A stretch of 60,105 nucleotides of DNA, taken from assembly GCA_021800535.1 (NCBI GenBank), contig JAJYYV010000007.1:1-60105 (forward strand). The letters run 5' to 3'. The position numbers and the translations under genes were made by a program. This DNA is from a bacterium (GTDB taxonomy: Bacteria; Ratteibacteria; UBA8468; B48-G9; DTJG01). Positions 26,361-36,386 of this stretch are shown here, piece by piece. Position 1 is the first letter of the stretch. The number at the start of each line of letters is the position of its first letter. Under the pieces are notes generated by a model. It was not told the DNA's origin, did not search any database, and was given only the letters and a program-made list of their open reading frames with translations.

Positions 26361-26714
26361 TTATTTTTTCTTAATAGGACTAGATGGTATAGATACTGGT
26401 GTTTGAACAGGGTATTGTTGTGCTGGGATATTTTTAACAGGGCCAACTTTTTTTAATTCTCTTTCAATGATAGAAGAGGGTTGTTTTAGCCTTGAACCAA
26501 AGATTGTAAGAAAAAGACTGCTTATCATAAAAAGTGTTGCAAAAATTACTGTGAGTTTATTTAAAGCCGCAGGAGTTTCTGCTCCAAAAACAGTTTCCAT
26601 TCCCCCGCCACCAAAGACATTGGATAAAGAGGAACCCTTCCCGCTTTGGACTAATACAATTCCAATAAGAATAATAGAAATTATAATATGAATTATGAGA
26701 AATAGTGTATACAT
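26361..26714 (-). CDS. secG: Preprotein translocase subunit SecG
   Basis: Accessory membrane subunit of SecYEG. Two transmembrane helices, residues ~1-22 and ~52-72, flank the conserved loop VLVQSGKGSSLSNVFGGGG with the usual G-rich stretch. Pro/Ser-rich C-terminal tail of ~40 residues. It follows tpiA by eight bases; tpiA-secG pairing is widespread in bacteria. Confidence 0.95.
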   Translation of the reverse strand: MYTLFLIIHIIISIILIGIVLVQSGKGSSLSNVFGGGGMETVFGAETPAALNKLTVIFATLFMISSLFLTIFGSRLKQPSSIIERELKKVGPVKNIPAQQYPVQTPVSIPSSPIKKK

Positions 26715-26722
26715 TTTATTTA

Positions 26723-27478
26723 TTATACCTTAAAATCTATAATTCTGGCAAAAGAATCTATTTTTAAACTTGCGCCCCCAACCAGTACTCCATCTATATC
26801 TGGTTGAGCCATGAGACTATCTATATTATCAGGTTTTACACTTCCCCCATAGAGAATTCTTATATATTCTGAAAAATCTTTTGAATATATTTCAGATAAT
26901 TTTTTTCTGATAAAACTATGAACTTCCTGTGCCTGTTGAGGAGTTGCGTTTTTACCGGTACCTATGGCCCAAACAGGTTCATATGCAATGACCAATTTAT
27001 GTGTTTGTATTCCGGATAATCCCTGGATTAATTGTTGTTCTATTATAGAGAAGGTTAAGCCCTTTTCTCTTTCCTCTGATTTTTCTCCAATACAGAATAT
27101 TGGAGTCATTCCGCAATTGATTACACTCTGTATCTTTAAAGAAATAGTTTTATTATTTTCTCCAAAAATCTGCCTTCTTTCAGAATGTCCGCATATAACA
27201 TAAGAGACATTGAGCCCTGTTAACATCCATGGAGAAATTTCGCCTGTATAAGGGCCCTCTTTTTCATAAAAAACATTTTGAACTCCAACCCTTATTTGTG
27301 AATCTCTTAAAATTTCACTTACTCTTGGAATAGATATAATTGTTGGACAAACAAGAACTTCTCTATCTGTAAAAGATGAAACTTTTTTATCCAGTTCTAT
27401 GACAAAATTTTCAGCTTCTATAGGAATTTTATACATTTTCCAGTTTCCGGCAATTAATGGCAGTCTTTTCTTATTCAT
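26723..27478 (-). CDS. tpiA: Triosephosphate isomerase
   Basis: Interconverts dihydroxyacetone phosphate and glyceraldehyde-3-phosphate in glycolysis. 251 residues, TIM barrel. GNWKMYK (catalytic Lys near residue 14), [14 protein letters not shown] (catalytic His near 95), [16 protein letters not shown] (catalytic Glu near 168) and the phosphate loops YGGSVKPDN and VGGASLK are all intact. Third in gap-pgk-tpiA-secG. Confidence 0.97.
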   Translation of the reverse strand: MNKKRLPLIAGNWKMYKIPIEAENFVIELDKKVSSFTDREVLVCPTIISIPRVSEILRDSQIRVGVQNVFYEKEGPYTGEISPWMLTGLNVSYVICGHSERRQIFGENNKTISLKIQSVINCGMTPIFCIGEKSEEREKGLTFSIIEQQLIQGLSGIQTHKLVIAYEPVWAIGTGKNATPQQAQEVHSFIRKKLSEIYSKDFSEYIRILYGGSVKPDNIDSLMAQPDIDGVLVGGASLKIDSFARIIDFKV

Positions 27479-27513
27479 TTTTTCCTTTATTTTATTGATA
27501 TTATAACTTCAAA

Positions 27514-28698
27514 TTATTTTAATAATATATTTATCCCTGGGAGACCTTTCCCTTCAAGAAATTCCAGTGATGCTCCACCACCTGTGCATATATGTGATAT
27601 TTTGTCTGCCACACCTGCTTTATTTACAGCTTCTATGGAATCTCCTCCTCCAATAACTGAATAGGCATTACTTTCTGCTATTGCTTTGGCGATAGCGATT
27701 GAACCTTTAGCAAAAGGTTCAATTTCTATAATTCCCATTGGTCCGTTCCAGAAAATTGTTTTTGCTCTTTTTATACAGTCTGTGTATTCTTCAATTGCCT
27801 GTGGTCCAATGTCCACTCCTATCCAGCCAGGTGGAATGGTTCCTCTTTCTGTGGCAAGATACTTTGCATCTTCAGAAATTTTATCTGCTATAATATGGTC
27901 TAATGGTGTGTGGAATTCAAGATGAAGTCTTCTTAATTCTTTATACACCTCTTTTGCTATAGGAAGAGCTTTATCTTCAACTGCAGAATTACCAATTTCC
28001 CAATTATTTGATTTTATAAATGTATATGCCATAATACCACCTGTAATAACAGTATCCACTTTGGGAAGAAGATTTTTCACCATGGAAATTTTATCTGCAA
28101 CTTTTGCCCCGCCAAGTATTAATAAAAAAGGTTTTTCCGGATTTTCAATGATTTTATTTAAAGCCTTTATTTCTTTTTCAATAAGCAGGCCTGCCGCTTT
28201 ATCTGTAAGAAAATTTGTTATTCCGACTATAGAAGCGTGTGCCCGGTGAGAAGTGCCAAAAGCATCATTTACATAACATTCTCCAAGAGATGCCAATTGT
28301 TTTGAAAAATTCTCTTCATTTTTTTCTTCTTCCGGATGGAAACGAAGATTTTCAAGAAGAATAATATCTCCAGGTTTTGAAGAATCTACAATTTTTTTTA
28401 CTTCCGGACCAACACAGTCAGGGGCAAATTTTATATCTTTTTTTATAATCTCAGATAATCTTTTTGCTATGGGTTTTAAACTCATGGAGGGTACTATTAT
28501 CCCTTTTGGTTTTCCAAGATGAGAGGCAAGAATAAGTATAGAATTTTGGTTTAAAAGATAGTTTATTGTATCTATAGCGGCTTTTATTCTTGTATCATCA
28601 AGGATATTCTGATTTTTATCCATTGGGACATTAAAATCCACTCTTAGAAAAATTTTTTTCCCTTTATAATCTTTATCTTTAATAGTTATTAAATCCAT
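27514..28698 (-). CDS. pgk: Phosphoglycerate kinase
   Basis: Makes ATP from 1,3-bisphosphoglycerate. ~394 residues: [16 protein letters not shown] (substrate-binding Arg and Asp) near residue 12, [12 protein letters not shown] near 55, [15 protein letters not shown] near 108, GGAKVADKI near 199, and [13 protein letters not shown] near the end. The start is the ATG at 28698, with GGAGGAT before it; the frame extends 25 residues upstream, overlapping gap, and is rejected. 14 bases from gap. Confidence 0.97.
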   Translation of the reverse strand: MDLITIKDKDYKGKKIFLRVDFNVPMDKNQNILDDTRIKAAIDTINYLLNQNSILILASHLGKPKGIIVPSMSLKPIAKRLSEIIKKDIKFAPDCVGPEVKKIVDSSKPGDIILLENLRFHPEEEKNEENFSKQLASLGECYVNDAFGTSHRAHASIVGITNFLTDKAAGLLIEKEIKALNKIIENPEKPFLLILGGAKVADKISMVKNLLPKVDTVITGGIMAYTFIKSNNWEIGNSAVEDKALPIAKEVYKELRRLHLEFHTPLDHIIADKISEDAKYLATERGTIPPGWIGVDIGPQAIEEYTDCIKRAKTIFWNGPMGIIEIEPFAKGSIAIAKAIAESNAYSVIGGGDSIEAVNKAGVADKISHICTGGGASLEFLEGKGLPGINILLK

Positions 28699-28712
28699 AA
28701 TATCCTCCGATG

Positions 28713-29720
28713 TTAAATACCTTTTTCCATTATAAACTTCAAAAGATCTGGAACTCTGTTGCTGGATGCCCATTCATTATCATACCATCCAAATATTTTT
28801 ACAAAATTTTCATCTATAACATATGTCAGTAATGAATCAAATATACAGGAATGAGGATTTTTTAAAAAGTCTTTTGAAACCAGAGGAATATCACAATATT
28901 CCAGTATTCCTTTTAATTCTTTTTCTGATGCTTTTTTAAATGTTTCATTGATGGTATTCTTATCAGCCCTTTTTTCTATTTCTACCACAAGGTCTACAAT
29001 AGAAACTGTAGAAGTAGGGACCCTAATGGATAGTCCATCCATCCTTCCATTTAATTGTGGAAGGACTTTTCCAATGGCTTTTGCAGCACCAGTTGTTGTT
29101 GGTATACTTGATATTGCGGCTGCTCTTGCCCTTCTCAGATCTTTATGCGGAAGGTCTAAAATATGCTGGTCATTGGTATAGGAATGGATTGTTGTCATTA
29201 ATCCTTTTATAATCTTAAAATTATCATCCATAACTTTTGCCATTGGAGCAAGACAGTTTGTTGTACATGAAGCATTTGAAATTATATTATGTCTGACAGG
29301 GTCATATATAGACTGGTTAACCCCTAATATAATTGTTGCGTCTTCATTTGTTGTAGGTGCGGTTATCAAAACCTTTTTTGCTCCTGCAGTAATATGTGCT
29401 TTTGCCTTATTTCCATCAGTAAAAACTCCCGTGGATTCAACTACAACATCCACGCCTAATTCTTTCCATGGAATATTTTCAGGATTTCTTTCGGAAAATA
29501 CAACGAGACACTTTCCATCAATGGTAATATCTTTTCCTCCTGTGCTGACATCACCTGGATAGATGCCATAGTTTGAATCATATTTAAACAGATGGGCATT
29601 GGTTTTGGTATCAGTAATATCATTTACTGCAACAAACTCAATATTTTTAAAATTTTTTTCCAGCGCAGACCTTAAAACAAGTCTTCCGATTCTCCCAAAT
29701 CCGTTAATTGCAACTCTCAT
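28713..29720 (-). CDS. gap: Glyceraldehyde-3-phosphate dehydrogenase
   Basis: Oxidises and phosphorylates glyceraldehyde-3-phosphate with NAD(P)+. 335 residues: INGFGRIGRLVLRSA Rossmann start, the catalytic Cys in SNASCTTNCLAP near residue 152, His partner in HSYTNDQ, and WYDNEWASSNRV at the end. First gene of the glycolytic run; promoter at 29823-29850, ribosome site GAGGAGG. Confidence 0.97.
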   Translation of the reverse strand: MRVAINGFGRIGRLVLRSALEKNFKNIEFVAVNDITDTKTNAHLFKYDSNYGIYPGDVSTGGKDITIDGKCLVVFSERNPENIPWKELGVDVVVESTGVFTDGNKAKAHITAGAKKVLITAPTTNEDATIILGVNQSIYDPVRHNIISNASCTTNCLAPMAKVMDDNFKIIKGLMTTIHSYTNDQHILDLPHKDLRRARAAAISSIPTTTGAAKAIGKVLPQLNGRMDGLSIRVPTSTVSIVDLVVEIEKRADKNTINETFKKASEKELKGILEYCDIPLVSKDFLKNPHSCIFDSLLTYVIDENFVKIFGWYDNEWASSNRVPDLLKFIMEKGI

Positions 29721-29822
29721 TTTTCCTCCTCTTTTTTAAATCTAAAAGTGAATAATAATTTACTGATATTTATGATTTTTATATCTTTTAATGAAGATAT
29801 AGAATTTATTTAATTGAATAAT

Positions 29823-29850
29823 ATTTTATCATCTATATTATTTATGTCAA
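29823..29850 (-). promoter_or_regulatory. Candidate sigma-70 promoter of gap operon
   Basis: Minus strand: TTGACA (29845-29850), 16-base spacer, TAAAAT (29823-29828). Identical box layout to the TolC and tuf promoters. Leader of ~95 bases before gap. Confidence 0.6.
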
Positions 29851-29867
29851 TTTCACTTTTTGAGGTA

Positions 29868-30962
29868 TCAAGTAAAAAGTTCTGCCACCCAGCTTTTTTT
29901 TAATTCAATGGCTTTGGATGTACATACTTCATAACAACACAAACAATTTATACACTTTTTTCTGTCAATTTTTAAGTCTTTTGAGATGGTTTTTTGAGGA
30001 CAGATTCTATAACATTGAAAACATTTTTGACACTTATTTGGAAGTATTACAGGTGTAATCTTAAAATTTTTTCCTAAAAGAGTAAAAACAGGGGATATCC
30101 ACTTGTATGCTGCCATTTTAAAAAGAAATGAAGAAGAGGATTTTTTAAAATTTTTTATAATTTCTATATTATCCCCAACAATTTTAAAATCTGGGATTCC
30201 ATATTTTTTATTATAAATTCTTAAAAATGGAACCTCTTTGATTTTTAATCCTGCTATTTTGGCACATAAAGTATCTACTGCTACTGCATTTGTTCCTCCT
30301 ATAATATAGCCATAGTGTCTTTTTTCCCCATTGGCAGGGCCGTCTCCTTCCATAATTTCAACTGCATCCACAAGATTAAAAAATATATTTTTTTCTATTG
30401 TTTTATAATATTCCACAATAAATGTATTAAATTTTTCTGTATCAGGAAATCTGGAATGTAAAATACTTTTTGAATATCCGGGAATAAATCCATAGGTGTT
30501 TTTCATCGCAATAGTAATCCCTGTTAGATTATGTGTTTTAAATTTTGGAATATTTATAACAGGATGGTTTAAAAAGCTGTTTGAAACAGGAAAGGCCACT
30601 TCTTTATTTTGTACATTTATTGTAAATATTTTACTTTCTTCTTCTGTTTGTATAAGATTGATATTATTGTTTTTATCCAATGGAAGATATTCACATTTTT
30701 TCCAGTATTCTTCTATAGGCTTTTTTGTTCCTGGGGGACAATCTCCTAGAAATTTTTTCCCGGGTATAATTTTTGCCAGTTCTGAGATTATAGAGGGATG
30801 GGTTGTTACTGCCTCAGAAGGATTTCTTGCAGAAAGCATATTGGGTTTTAATATAATTTCCGTAGGAAAATCTTTAATATTTAAAACATCAAAAAGTTTC
30901 TTTATAGCGGTTTCTACCGTATTTGGCTCATAATTTTCACATTTTATAATTGCCACTTTCAT
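29868..30962 (-). CDS. DUF362 domain protein with C-terminal 2[4Fe-4S] ferredoxin
   Basis: 364 residues. Residues 1-~270 are the DUF362 domain (EIILKPNMLSARNPSEAVTTHPSI near residue 38 shown by position, INIPKFKTHNLTGITIAMKN near 138, GDGPANGEKRHYG near 195). The end has two clusters, CQKCFQCYRICP and CINCLCCYEVC, each a CxxCxxCxxxC set for a [4Fe-4S] centre. The family is common in anaerobes; its reaction is unknown, so redox function is only suggested by the clusters. Overlaps the CDF gene upstream by four bases. Confidence 0.85.
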   Translation of the reverse strand: MKVAIIKCENYEPNTVETAIKKLFDVLNIKDFPTEIILKPNMLSARNPSEAVTTHPSIISELAKIIPGKKFLGDCPPGTKKPIEEYWKKCEYLPLDKNNNINLIQTEEESKIFTINVQNKEVAFPVSNSFLNHPVINIPKFKTHNLTGITIAMKNTYGFIPGYSKSILHSRFPDTEKFNTFIVEYYKTIEKNIFFNLVDAVEIMEGDGPANGEKRHYGYIIGGTNAVAVDTLCAKIAGLKIKEVPFLRIYNKKYGIPDFKIVGDNIEIIKNFKKSSSSFLFKMAAYKWISPVFTLLGKNFKITPVILPNKCQKCFQCYRICPQKTISKDLKIDRKKCINCLCCYEVCTSKAIELKKSWVAELFT

Positions 30963-31858
30963 AAATTGTCCTGTTTGTGGAAAGAAACTTGTTTTATATC
31001 AACACATTTTTCACATTCTGATTGAATTACTGTATGTGTTATATTATATTTTTTTTCAAGCATATCATTTATATTTGATATTATTTCATTTACAGATTTT
31101 ACATTAATGGTATCTATCATAATATGTGAATTTAATGCATATATATCAGAACTTATACTCCATACATGTATATCATGAACATCCTCTACCCCGGGTATTT
31201 TCAAAATATCCTGAGATAATTTTTCTAAATTTATATTTTCAGGTGTTGTTTCCATTAATACCATTGTAGAATCTTTTACTAATTTGATTGCGCCAAAAAG
31301 AATCATAAGTCCGATTATAGAACTTATTATAGGGTCAAATATATAATCCCTGGTTATTATAATTAAGATAGAAGCAGCAATGACACCTATAGAAGCAAGC
31401 ATATCGCTTAAAGTATGTAAATATGCTGCTTTAATATTTAGATTTTCATTTTCATACTGGTGCATTTTTGTAACCACATAAAAATTTGCGCAGAATCCTA
31501 TAATTGCAAAAGGAAACATTTCAAATCCGTTTACTCGCTGGGGATGTATAAATCTATGGTAGGCATTATAAAAAATAAATAATGTAATCAGAATAAGTAT
31601 GAAACTATTTATAACTGCTGCTAATATTTCTGCCCTGTAATATCCAAAAGAAAATTTTTCATTTGCTTTTTTTTGGGCAATCCAGATAGAAAAATAGGTA
31701 AGGGACAAAGCAAAAACATCTACAAAAATATGTCCTGCATCACTTAAAAGTGCAAGACTATGTGTTAATATTCCTCCAAATATTTCAAGAAAAAACACAG
31801 ATACGGATAATATAATAAAAACTTTAAATTGATTTTGTAAAATATTTCTTGATATCAT
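30959..31858 (-). CDS. Cation diffusion facilitator (CzcD/ZitB-like) metal transporter
   Basis: 299 residues. Six membrane helices followed by a cytoplasmic ferredoxin-like domain. Zn-site motifs: SLALLSDAGHIFVDVF (HxxxD in TM2, near residue 36) and AAYLHTLSDMLAS (HxxxD in TM5, near 150). The C-terminal part VEDVHDIHVWSISSDIYALNSHIMID, here by position ~225-250, is the metal-binding regulatory domain; HTVIQSECEKC near the end is family-like. Exports Zn2+ or similar ions in exchange for H+. Confidence 0.9.
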   Translation of the reverse strand: MISRNILQNQFKVFIILSVSVFFLEIFGGILTHSLALLSDAGHIFVDVFALSLTYFSIWIAQKKANEKFSFGYYRAEILAAVINSFILILITLFIFYNAYHRFIHPQRVNGFEMFPFAIIGFCANFYVVTKMHQYENENLNIKAAYLHTLSDMLASIGVIAASILIIITRDYIFDPIISSIIGLMILFGAIKLVKDSTMVLMETTPENINLEKLSQDILKIPGVEDVHDIHVWSISSDIYALNSHIMIDTINVKSVNEIISNINDMLEKKYNITHTVIQSECEKCVDIKQVSFHKQDNL

Positions 31859-31869
31859 TTGAGTAAATT

Positions 31870-32469
31870 TTATTTTTTAATAACAAAAATACCTATTTGT
31901 GCCCTAAAATTTGGGGATATTTTTATTAATTTGTTTTTTGAAATAAAAAAGTTCTGTTCTATGGTTATTTTTTTTGTTTTACAGTAATTTACGAAATCAT
32001 ATAAGCTTAAAAAGTGAAGATTTGGAGTATTATACCATTCAAAAGGAAGAGCAGGTGCTATAGGGGCTTTTCCCATGATTGCCAATTGCCATCTTGCCTT
32101 GTAATGAGCAAAATTTGGAAAACTGACAATTACATGGCTGCCTACACGCAAAGCATCATGTAAAACTTTATCCGGATTTTTAACTTCCTGTAAGGTTTGA
32201 TCTAATATAACATAATCAAATGATTTATCATTGTAATCTGAAAGTCCGGAGTCAAGATTTAAATGAAAAACACTTATACCTCTTTCTATACATTTATATA
32301 TGGATTGTTCCTCTATTTCTATCCCATAACCCTGAACATGTTTATTTGTTATTAGATATTCCAATAATTCTCCATTACCGCAGCCTAAGTCCAGCACAGT
32401 GGAGGTGGGTTCTACTATTTTTACAATAATTTTATGAGGAAAAGTAATTTCATCAAATTTAATATTCAT
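31870..32469 (-). CDS. metW: Methionine biosynthesis methyltransferase-fold protein MetW
   Basis: About 199 residues with the class I methyltransferase fold: VLDLGCGNGELLEYL near residue 24 (SAM-loop) and YDYVILDQTLQEV-type core, then NFAHYKARWQLAIMGKAPIAPALPFEWYNTPN, the MetW signature located at ~120-150. MetW associates with MetX and is needed for full homoserine acylation in several bacteria. Start at the ATG at 32469; the longer frame overlaps metX. Ten bases after metX. Confidence 0.93.
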   Translation of the reverse strand: MNIKFDEITFPHKIIVKIVEPTSTVLDLGCGNGELLEYLITNKHVQGYGIEIEEQSIYKCIERGISVFHLNLDSGLSDYNDKSFDYVILDQTLQEVKNPDKVLHDALRVGSHVIVSFPNFAHYKARWQLAIMGKAPIAPALPFEWYNTPNLHFLSLYDFVNYCKTKKITIEQNFFISKNKLIKISPNFRAQIGIFVIKK

Positions 32470-32479
32470 TTTTGTTTTA

Positions 32480-33628
32480 TTATATATATATATTATTTTC
32501 TCTAACCACACTATTTAAAAAATGTTTTATTAATTCTGATTGTTTTTCAATTTCAACAAGGAATGCATCATGTCCATAACTTGAATCAATTTCACAATAT
32601 GATGCTGGTATTCCATTTATTTTAAGAAGCTTTACTATTTCTCTGGATTGAGAAGGTGGATAAAGCCAGTCTGATTTAAATGCTATTATTAAAAATTTTG
32701 TTTTAATATTCTTGTTTTTTTGTGTAAATTTTTCTTCTGAAAGATCAAAATAATCAAGAGCTTTTGTTATATAAAGATAGCTATTGGCATCAAATCGTTT
32801 GGCAAAATTATCTCCTCTATATTCTAGATAATTTTCCACTTCAAAGTCTATTGAAAATTTATCAGAAGGAAATATATTTGTTTTTTCTTTTAATCTACGG
32901 GAAAATTTTTCTTCCATGGAAATGGTACTCATATATGTTATGTGTCCTACCATTCTGGCAACAGCCAAACCCTTTTTAGGCCCGGAATGTCCATAATAAT
33001 TCCCATTTAACCATGCAGGGTCAGACATTATTGCCTGTCTTCCTACCTCATTAAACGCAATCTGTTGGGGGGAATGTTTTAATGTTGTAGCAATAGGAAT
33101 AGCCGATAAAACTTTTTCAGGATACAAAGCAACCCATTGTAAAGTTTGCATTCCTCCCATAGAGCCTCCAATAACACAGAGAAGTTTATCAATACCTAAA
33201 TAATCAATTAAAAATTTCTGGGCATTAACCATATCTCCAATAGTAATAATCGGAAAATCCAGGGCATAAGGTTTATTAGTCTTGGGATTTATAGTGGATG
33301 GGCCTGTACTTTCTCCACATCCTCCAATGATATTTGAGCAGATAATAAAATATTTATCTGTATCTAATGCTCTTGTTTTTCCTATCATATCTTCCCACCA
33401 TCCTGGTTTTTTATCATTTTCATAAAATCCAGCAGCATGAGAATCTCCTGAAAGGGCATGGACCACTAAAATGGCATTATTTCTATTTTTATTAAGTTTA
33501 CCATAAGTTTCATAAGCCAATGTTATGGGTCCTAATTTTTCTCCTGATTCCAAAATTATTTCTTTTGGAGGATGGGCAAAAGTAAAATATTGTTTTTTTA
33601 CTATTTCTGTGCTTGTTTTATTTTCCAT
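32480..33628 (-). CDS. metX: Homoserine O-acyltransferase MetX
   Basis: Activates homoserine with an acyl group, usually acetyl, for direct sulfhydrylation. 382-residue alpha/beta hydrolase fold: [13 protein letters not shown] near residue 57, the nucleophile elbow [12 protein letters not shown] (Ser ~153), and the catalytic Asp and His in SDWLYPPSQ and SSYGHDAFL. Acetyl versus succinyl preference cannot be read with certainty, but pairing with MetY favours acetyl. Between metY and metW. Confidence 0.95.
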   Translation of the reverse strand: MENKTSTEIVKKQYFTFAHPPKEIILESGEKLGPITLAYETYGKLNKNRNNAILVVHALSGDSHAAGFYENDKKPGWWEDMIGKTRALDTDKYFIICSNIIGGCGESTGPSTINPKTNKPYALDFPIITIGDMVNAQKFLIDYLGIDKLLCVIGGSMGGMQTLQWVALYPEKVLSAIPIATTLKHSPQQIAFNEVGRQAIMSDPAWLNGNYYGHSGPKKGLAVARMVGHITYMSTISMEEKFSRRLKEKTNIFPSDKFSIDFEVENYLEYRGDNFAKRFDANSYLYITKALDYFDLSEEKFTQKNKNIKTKFLIIAFKSDWLYPPSQSREIVKLLKINGIPASYCEIDSSYGHDAFLVEIEKQSELIKHFLNSVVRENNIYI

Positions 33629-33642
33629 TTTATACCAATTTA

Positions 33643-34935
33643 CTAAACTTTTTCTAATGCCTGTTCTATATCTGAAATAATATCATCTATGTTTTCAAGT
33701 CCTATAGAAAGTCTGACAAATTCAGGTGTTACTCCTGTTGTCATTTGTTCTTCTTCTGAAAGTTGTTGATGGGTTGTACTGGCTGGATGTATCGCAAGGG
33801 TTTTGGCGTCTCCAATATTGGCAACATGAGAAATTAAATTAAGAGAATCAATAAATTTTTTTCCTGCTTCAAGTCCACCTTTAAGTCCAAAACCTATAAT
33901 AGCTCCAGCACCTCTGGATAAATATTTTTTGGTTTTTTCTATTTCAGGACTATCTTCAAGTCCGGGATATAAAACCCAGGAGATTTTTGGATGTTTTTTA
34001 AGATATTTTGCTACAGCTAAAGCATTTTCTGAGTGTTTTGGCATTCTTAGATGCAATGTTTCAAGGCCTTGTAAAATCAGAAATGCATTAAATGGAGATA
34101 AAGCAGGTCCCAGATCTCTTAATAATATAACTCTGGCCTTAATTATATAAGCGATATTTCCAAAGCCTTTTAATGCTTCAACAAAATTAAGTCCATGATA
34201 ACTGGGGTCAGGTTCTGCAATTAAAGGAAACTTACCATTTGTCCAGTCAAATTTCCCTGAATCCACAATTAAGCCTCCCATTGAAGTTCCATGCCCTCCA
34301 AGAAATTTTGTTGCAGAATATACAATTATATCAACACCAAAATCTATAGACCGTAAAAGATAGGGGGAAACAGTATTATCTAAAATGAAAGGAATTCCAT
34401 TGGTATGGGCAATTTTGGATAATTTTTCTAAATCAGAAACATTTAATTTTGGATTTCCTATAGATTCAGCATATATAGCTTTTGTTTTGCTGGTTATAGC
34501 TTTTTGAAATGCTGACAGGTCATCAGAAGGAACAAATTTTACAGTTATGCCAAGCTTTTTGAAAGTATAATGAAATAATGTATATGTTCCTCCATAAAGA
34601 TTATCTGCAGAAACAATTTCATCTCCGGATTGCGCTATATTTAGAATAGAAAGTGTAATTGCTGATTGCCCGCTTGCAACTGCTAATGCCCCCACTCCGC
34701 CTTCAATTGCGTTGATTCTTTTTTCAAGAACATCGGTCGTTGGATTCATGAGCCGGGTATAAATATTACCAAATTCTTTTAAACTGAAAAGGTCAGCTGC
34801 ATGTTGAGTGTTTTTAAACTGATAAGATGTAGTTTGGTAAATAGGAACTGCCCTTGAACCTGTTGTTGGGTCAGGCTCCTGTCCTCCATGTAATAAAAGA
34901 GTTTCTACTTTTAAATTTTTATCAATTTTGCTCAT
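33643..34935 (-). CDS. metY: O-acetylhomoserine sulfhydrylase MetY
   Basis: PLP enzyme making homocysteine from O-acetylhomoserine and sulfide. 430 residues: [27 protein letters not shown]-type start (residues 12-38), [12 protein letters not shown] near 89, NPKLNVSDL near 163, and the PLP lysine in [11 protein letters not shown] near 208. Ribosome site GGAGG. Operon metY-metX-metW makes a complete acetyl-homoserine branch to homocysteine. Confidence 0.95.
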   Translation of the reverse strand: MSKIDKNLKVETLLLHGGQEPDPTTGSRAVPIYQTTSYQFKNTQHAADLFSLKEFGNIYTRLMNPTTDVLEKRINAIEGGVGALAVASGQSAITLSILNIAQSGDEIVSADNLYGGTYTLFHYTFKKLGITVKFVPSDDLSAFQKAITSKTKAIYAESIGNPKLNVSDLEKLSKIAHTNGIPFILDNTVSPYLLRSIDFGVDIIVYSATKFLGGHGTSMGGLIVDSGKFDWTNGKFPLIAEPDPSYHGLNFVEALKGFGNIAYIIKARVILLRDLGPALSPFNAFLILQGLETLHLRMPKHSENALAVAKYLKKHPKISWVLYPGLEDSPEIEKTKKYLSRGAGAIIGFGLKGGLEAGKKFIDSLNLISHVANIGDAKTLAIHPASTTHQQLSEEEQMTTGVTPEFVRLSIGLENIDDIISDIEQALEKV

Positions 34936-34970
34936 TTTTTCCTCCTATTTTCTGTAAGTTTTATTAAATA

Positions 34971-35119
34971 AAGCGGGATACGGGATTTGGCGCCCCTCGT
35001 TCCCACTACGCTCGGGGTCGGCCACTCGCTGGGATTGTTGCGCCAGCTCACAATCCCTTACTTCGCTCTCTTCAACTCCCTTTTCCCAGTTAGTATTTCT
35101 AAAGCGGGATACGGGATTT
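34971..35119 (-). repeat. tRNA-linked repeat element A, downstream of tRNA-Gly
   Basis: Read on the minus strand: tRNA 3' end, ~35-base spacer, then a ~75-base conserved core and a second copy of the tRNA 3' end. The direct repeat AAGCGGGATACGGGATTTG (plus-strand spelling) lies at 34971-34989 and 35101-35119, period 130. The core holds hairpin GGGATTGT/ACAATCCC (35031-35057) and, towards its end, CCCC/GGGG around a CGT/ACG pair, finishing in GGCGCC right before the duplicated T-loop. The core is nearly identical to element B and clearly related to element C. Confidence 0.85.
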
Positions 35120-35173
35120 GAACCCGCAACTTCAACCTTGGGAAGGTTGCACTCTACCGTTGAGTTAATCCCG
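35102..35173 (-). tRNA. tRNA-Gly (anticodon CCC)
   Basis: Acceptor GCGGGAT pairs with ATCCCGC; D-stem ACTC/GAGT; anticodon loop TTCCCAA with CCC; T-arm GCGGG-TTCAAAT-CCCGT (last pair G-T); discriminator T, as usual for bacterial tRNA-Gly. Starts eight bases after the ApgM-type gene, and its 3' end is duplicated at 34971-34989. Confidence 0.93.
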
Positions 35174-35180
35174 CACATAA

Positions 35181-36380
35181 TTAAGTTAATAAAGTGGTTA
35201 TAAATTCTTCATTTTCTAATATTCCATAAAAACCACTTTTACATGATTCTTCATCAAATTTTTCTACTTTATCACTATCTACACCGGGTTTATAAATTAC
35301 AAAGGGAACTGATTCTGTTGTATGACATCTTTTATATACAGGTGTAGGATGGTCAGGTAAAATGCCAATAGTGGTATTATTCATATCTATATTATTTATA
35401 ATATTCTTAATTAATCGTTTGTCAAAATCTTCTATACACTTTATTTTAAGTTTTAAATCTCCATCATGTCCTGCTTCATCCGGTGCTTCAACATGAACAT
35501 ATACAAGGTCATATTTTTTCAATGCTTCAATACAAGCTGATGCTTTTCCTTCATAATTTGTTGCCCAATTGCCTGTTGCCCCTTTTACATTTATAATACT
35601 AAATCCAATATATATTCCAAGTCCTTTTAAAAGGTCCACAGCTGAAATAATTGCTCCTTTGATGCCAAATTTTTCTTCAAATTTCTCCATTTCCGGTTTT
35701 TTTCCTGGAGACCATGGCCAGATTAAATTGGCAGGATATTTACCCTGTTTTTTTCTTTCAAGATTTACAGGATGGTTTTCCAGTATGGGTTTTGATCTAA
35801 AAATTAAATTTCTAAGTAGATTGGCTGTTCTTTTCCCTTGAGAATTTTTCCCAACAGGTAGAATTTTATCTATGATTTCATTAGGGTTGTCATGAGGAGG
35901 AAAACATTGTACATCTTCAGAAAAAGAATCTTTAAGTACCAATAAATGTCTATAACTTACACCGGAATAAAACTTTATATTTTGAGTTCCAATCTTTTTA
36001 TCAATATCTTCTATGATAATTTTTGCCTCTTCTGAAGTGATTTGTCCGGCAGAGTGGCTTTTCATTCTATTATTTTCCTGATAAATAATATTGCATCTTA
36101 ATGCCACATCATTTTTATCAAGCATAACATTCATAGAAGCCGCTTCCAGAACACCTCTTCCATGAAAATATTTCCTTGGATTATAACCAAGTATGGAAAG
36201 ATTTGCCACTGCAGAACCAGTAGCAAAATTATCAGGAATTGTTTTGAATAAACCGCATCTGCCCAATTTAGTTATCTTATCTATATTGGGTTTATCTGCT
36301 ATCTGCAAAGGGGTTTTATTCCCTAATTTTTCTATTGGATAATCAGCTGCACCATCAGGAATAAGAATAATATATTTCAT
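35181..36380 (-). CDS. ApgM-type alkaline-phosphatase-fold enzyme, proposed homoserine kinase
   Basis: 399 residues of the cofactor-independent phosphoglycerate mutase (ApgM) type: MKYIILIPDGAADYPIEKLG (metal Asp near 9), PDNFATGSAVANLSILGYNP (near 49, with the Ser/Thr region of the active site), VHVEAPDEAGHDGDLKLK (near 298) and PDHPTP (near 343). It lies six bases after thrC, as do members of the subgroup labelled 'proposed homoserine kinase' (TIGR02535), so its likely substrate is homoserine, giving the phosphohomoserine that ThrC needs; no thrB is visible. A glycolytic mutase role is the alternative. Confidence 0.8.
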   Translation of the reverse strand: MKYIILIPDGAADYPIEKLGNKTPLQIADKPNIDKITKLGRCGLFKTIPDNFATGSAVANLSILGYNPRKYFHGRGVLEAASMNVMLDKNDVALRCNIIYQENNRMKSHSAGQITSEEAKIIIEDIDKKIGTQNIKFYSGVSYRHLLVLKDSFSEDVQCFPPHDNPNEIIDKILPVGKNSQGKRTANLLRNLIFRSKPILENHPVNLERKKQGKYPANLIWPWSPGKKPEMEKFEEKFGIKGAIISAVDLLKGLGIYIGFSIINVKGATGNWATNYEGKASACIEALKKYDLVYVHVEAPDEAGHDGDLKLKIKCIEDFDKRLIKNIINNIDMNNTTIGILPDHPTPVYKRCHTTESVPFVIYKPGVDSDKVEKFDEESCKSGFYGILENEEFITTLLT

Positions 36381-36386
36381 TTTAAT

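Noticed and set aside
26351-26446. 32-residue extension of the OppA-like protein
   Set aside because: Overlaps secG; the membrane anchor starts at 26350.
34945-35178. Minus-strand frame through tRNA-Gly and element A
   Set aside because: Formed by translation of a tRNA and a structured repeat; not a protein gene.
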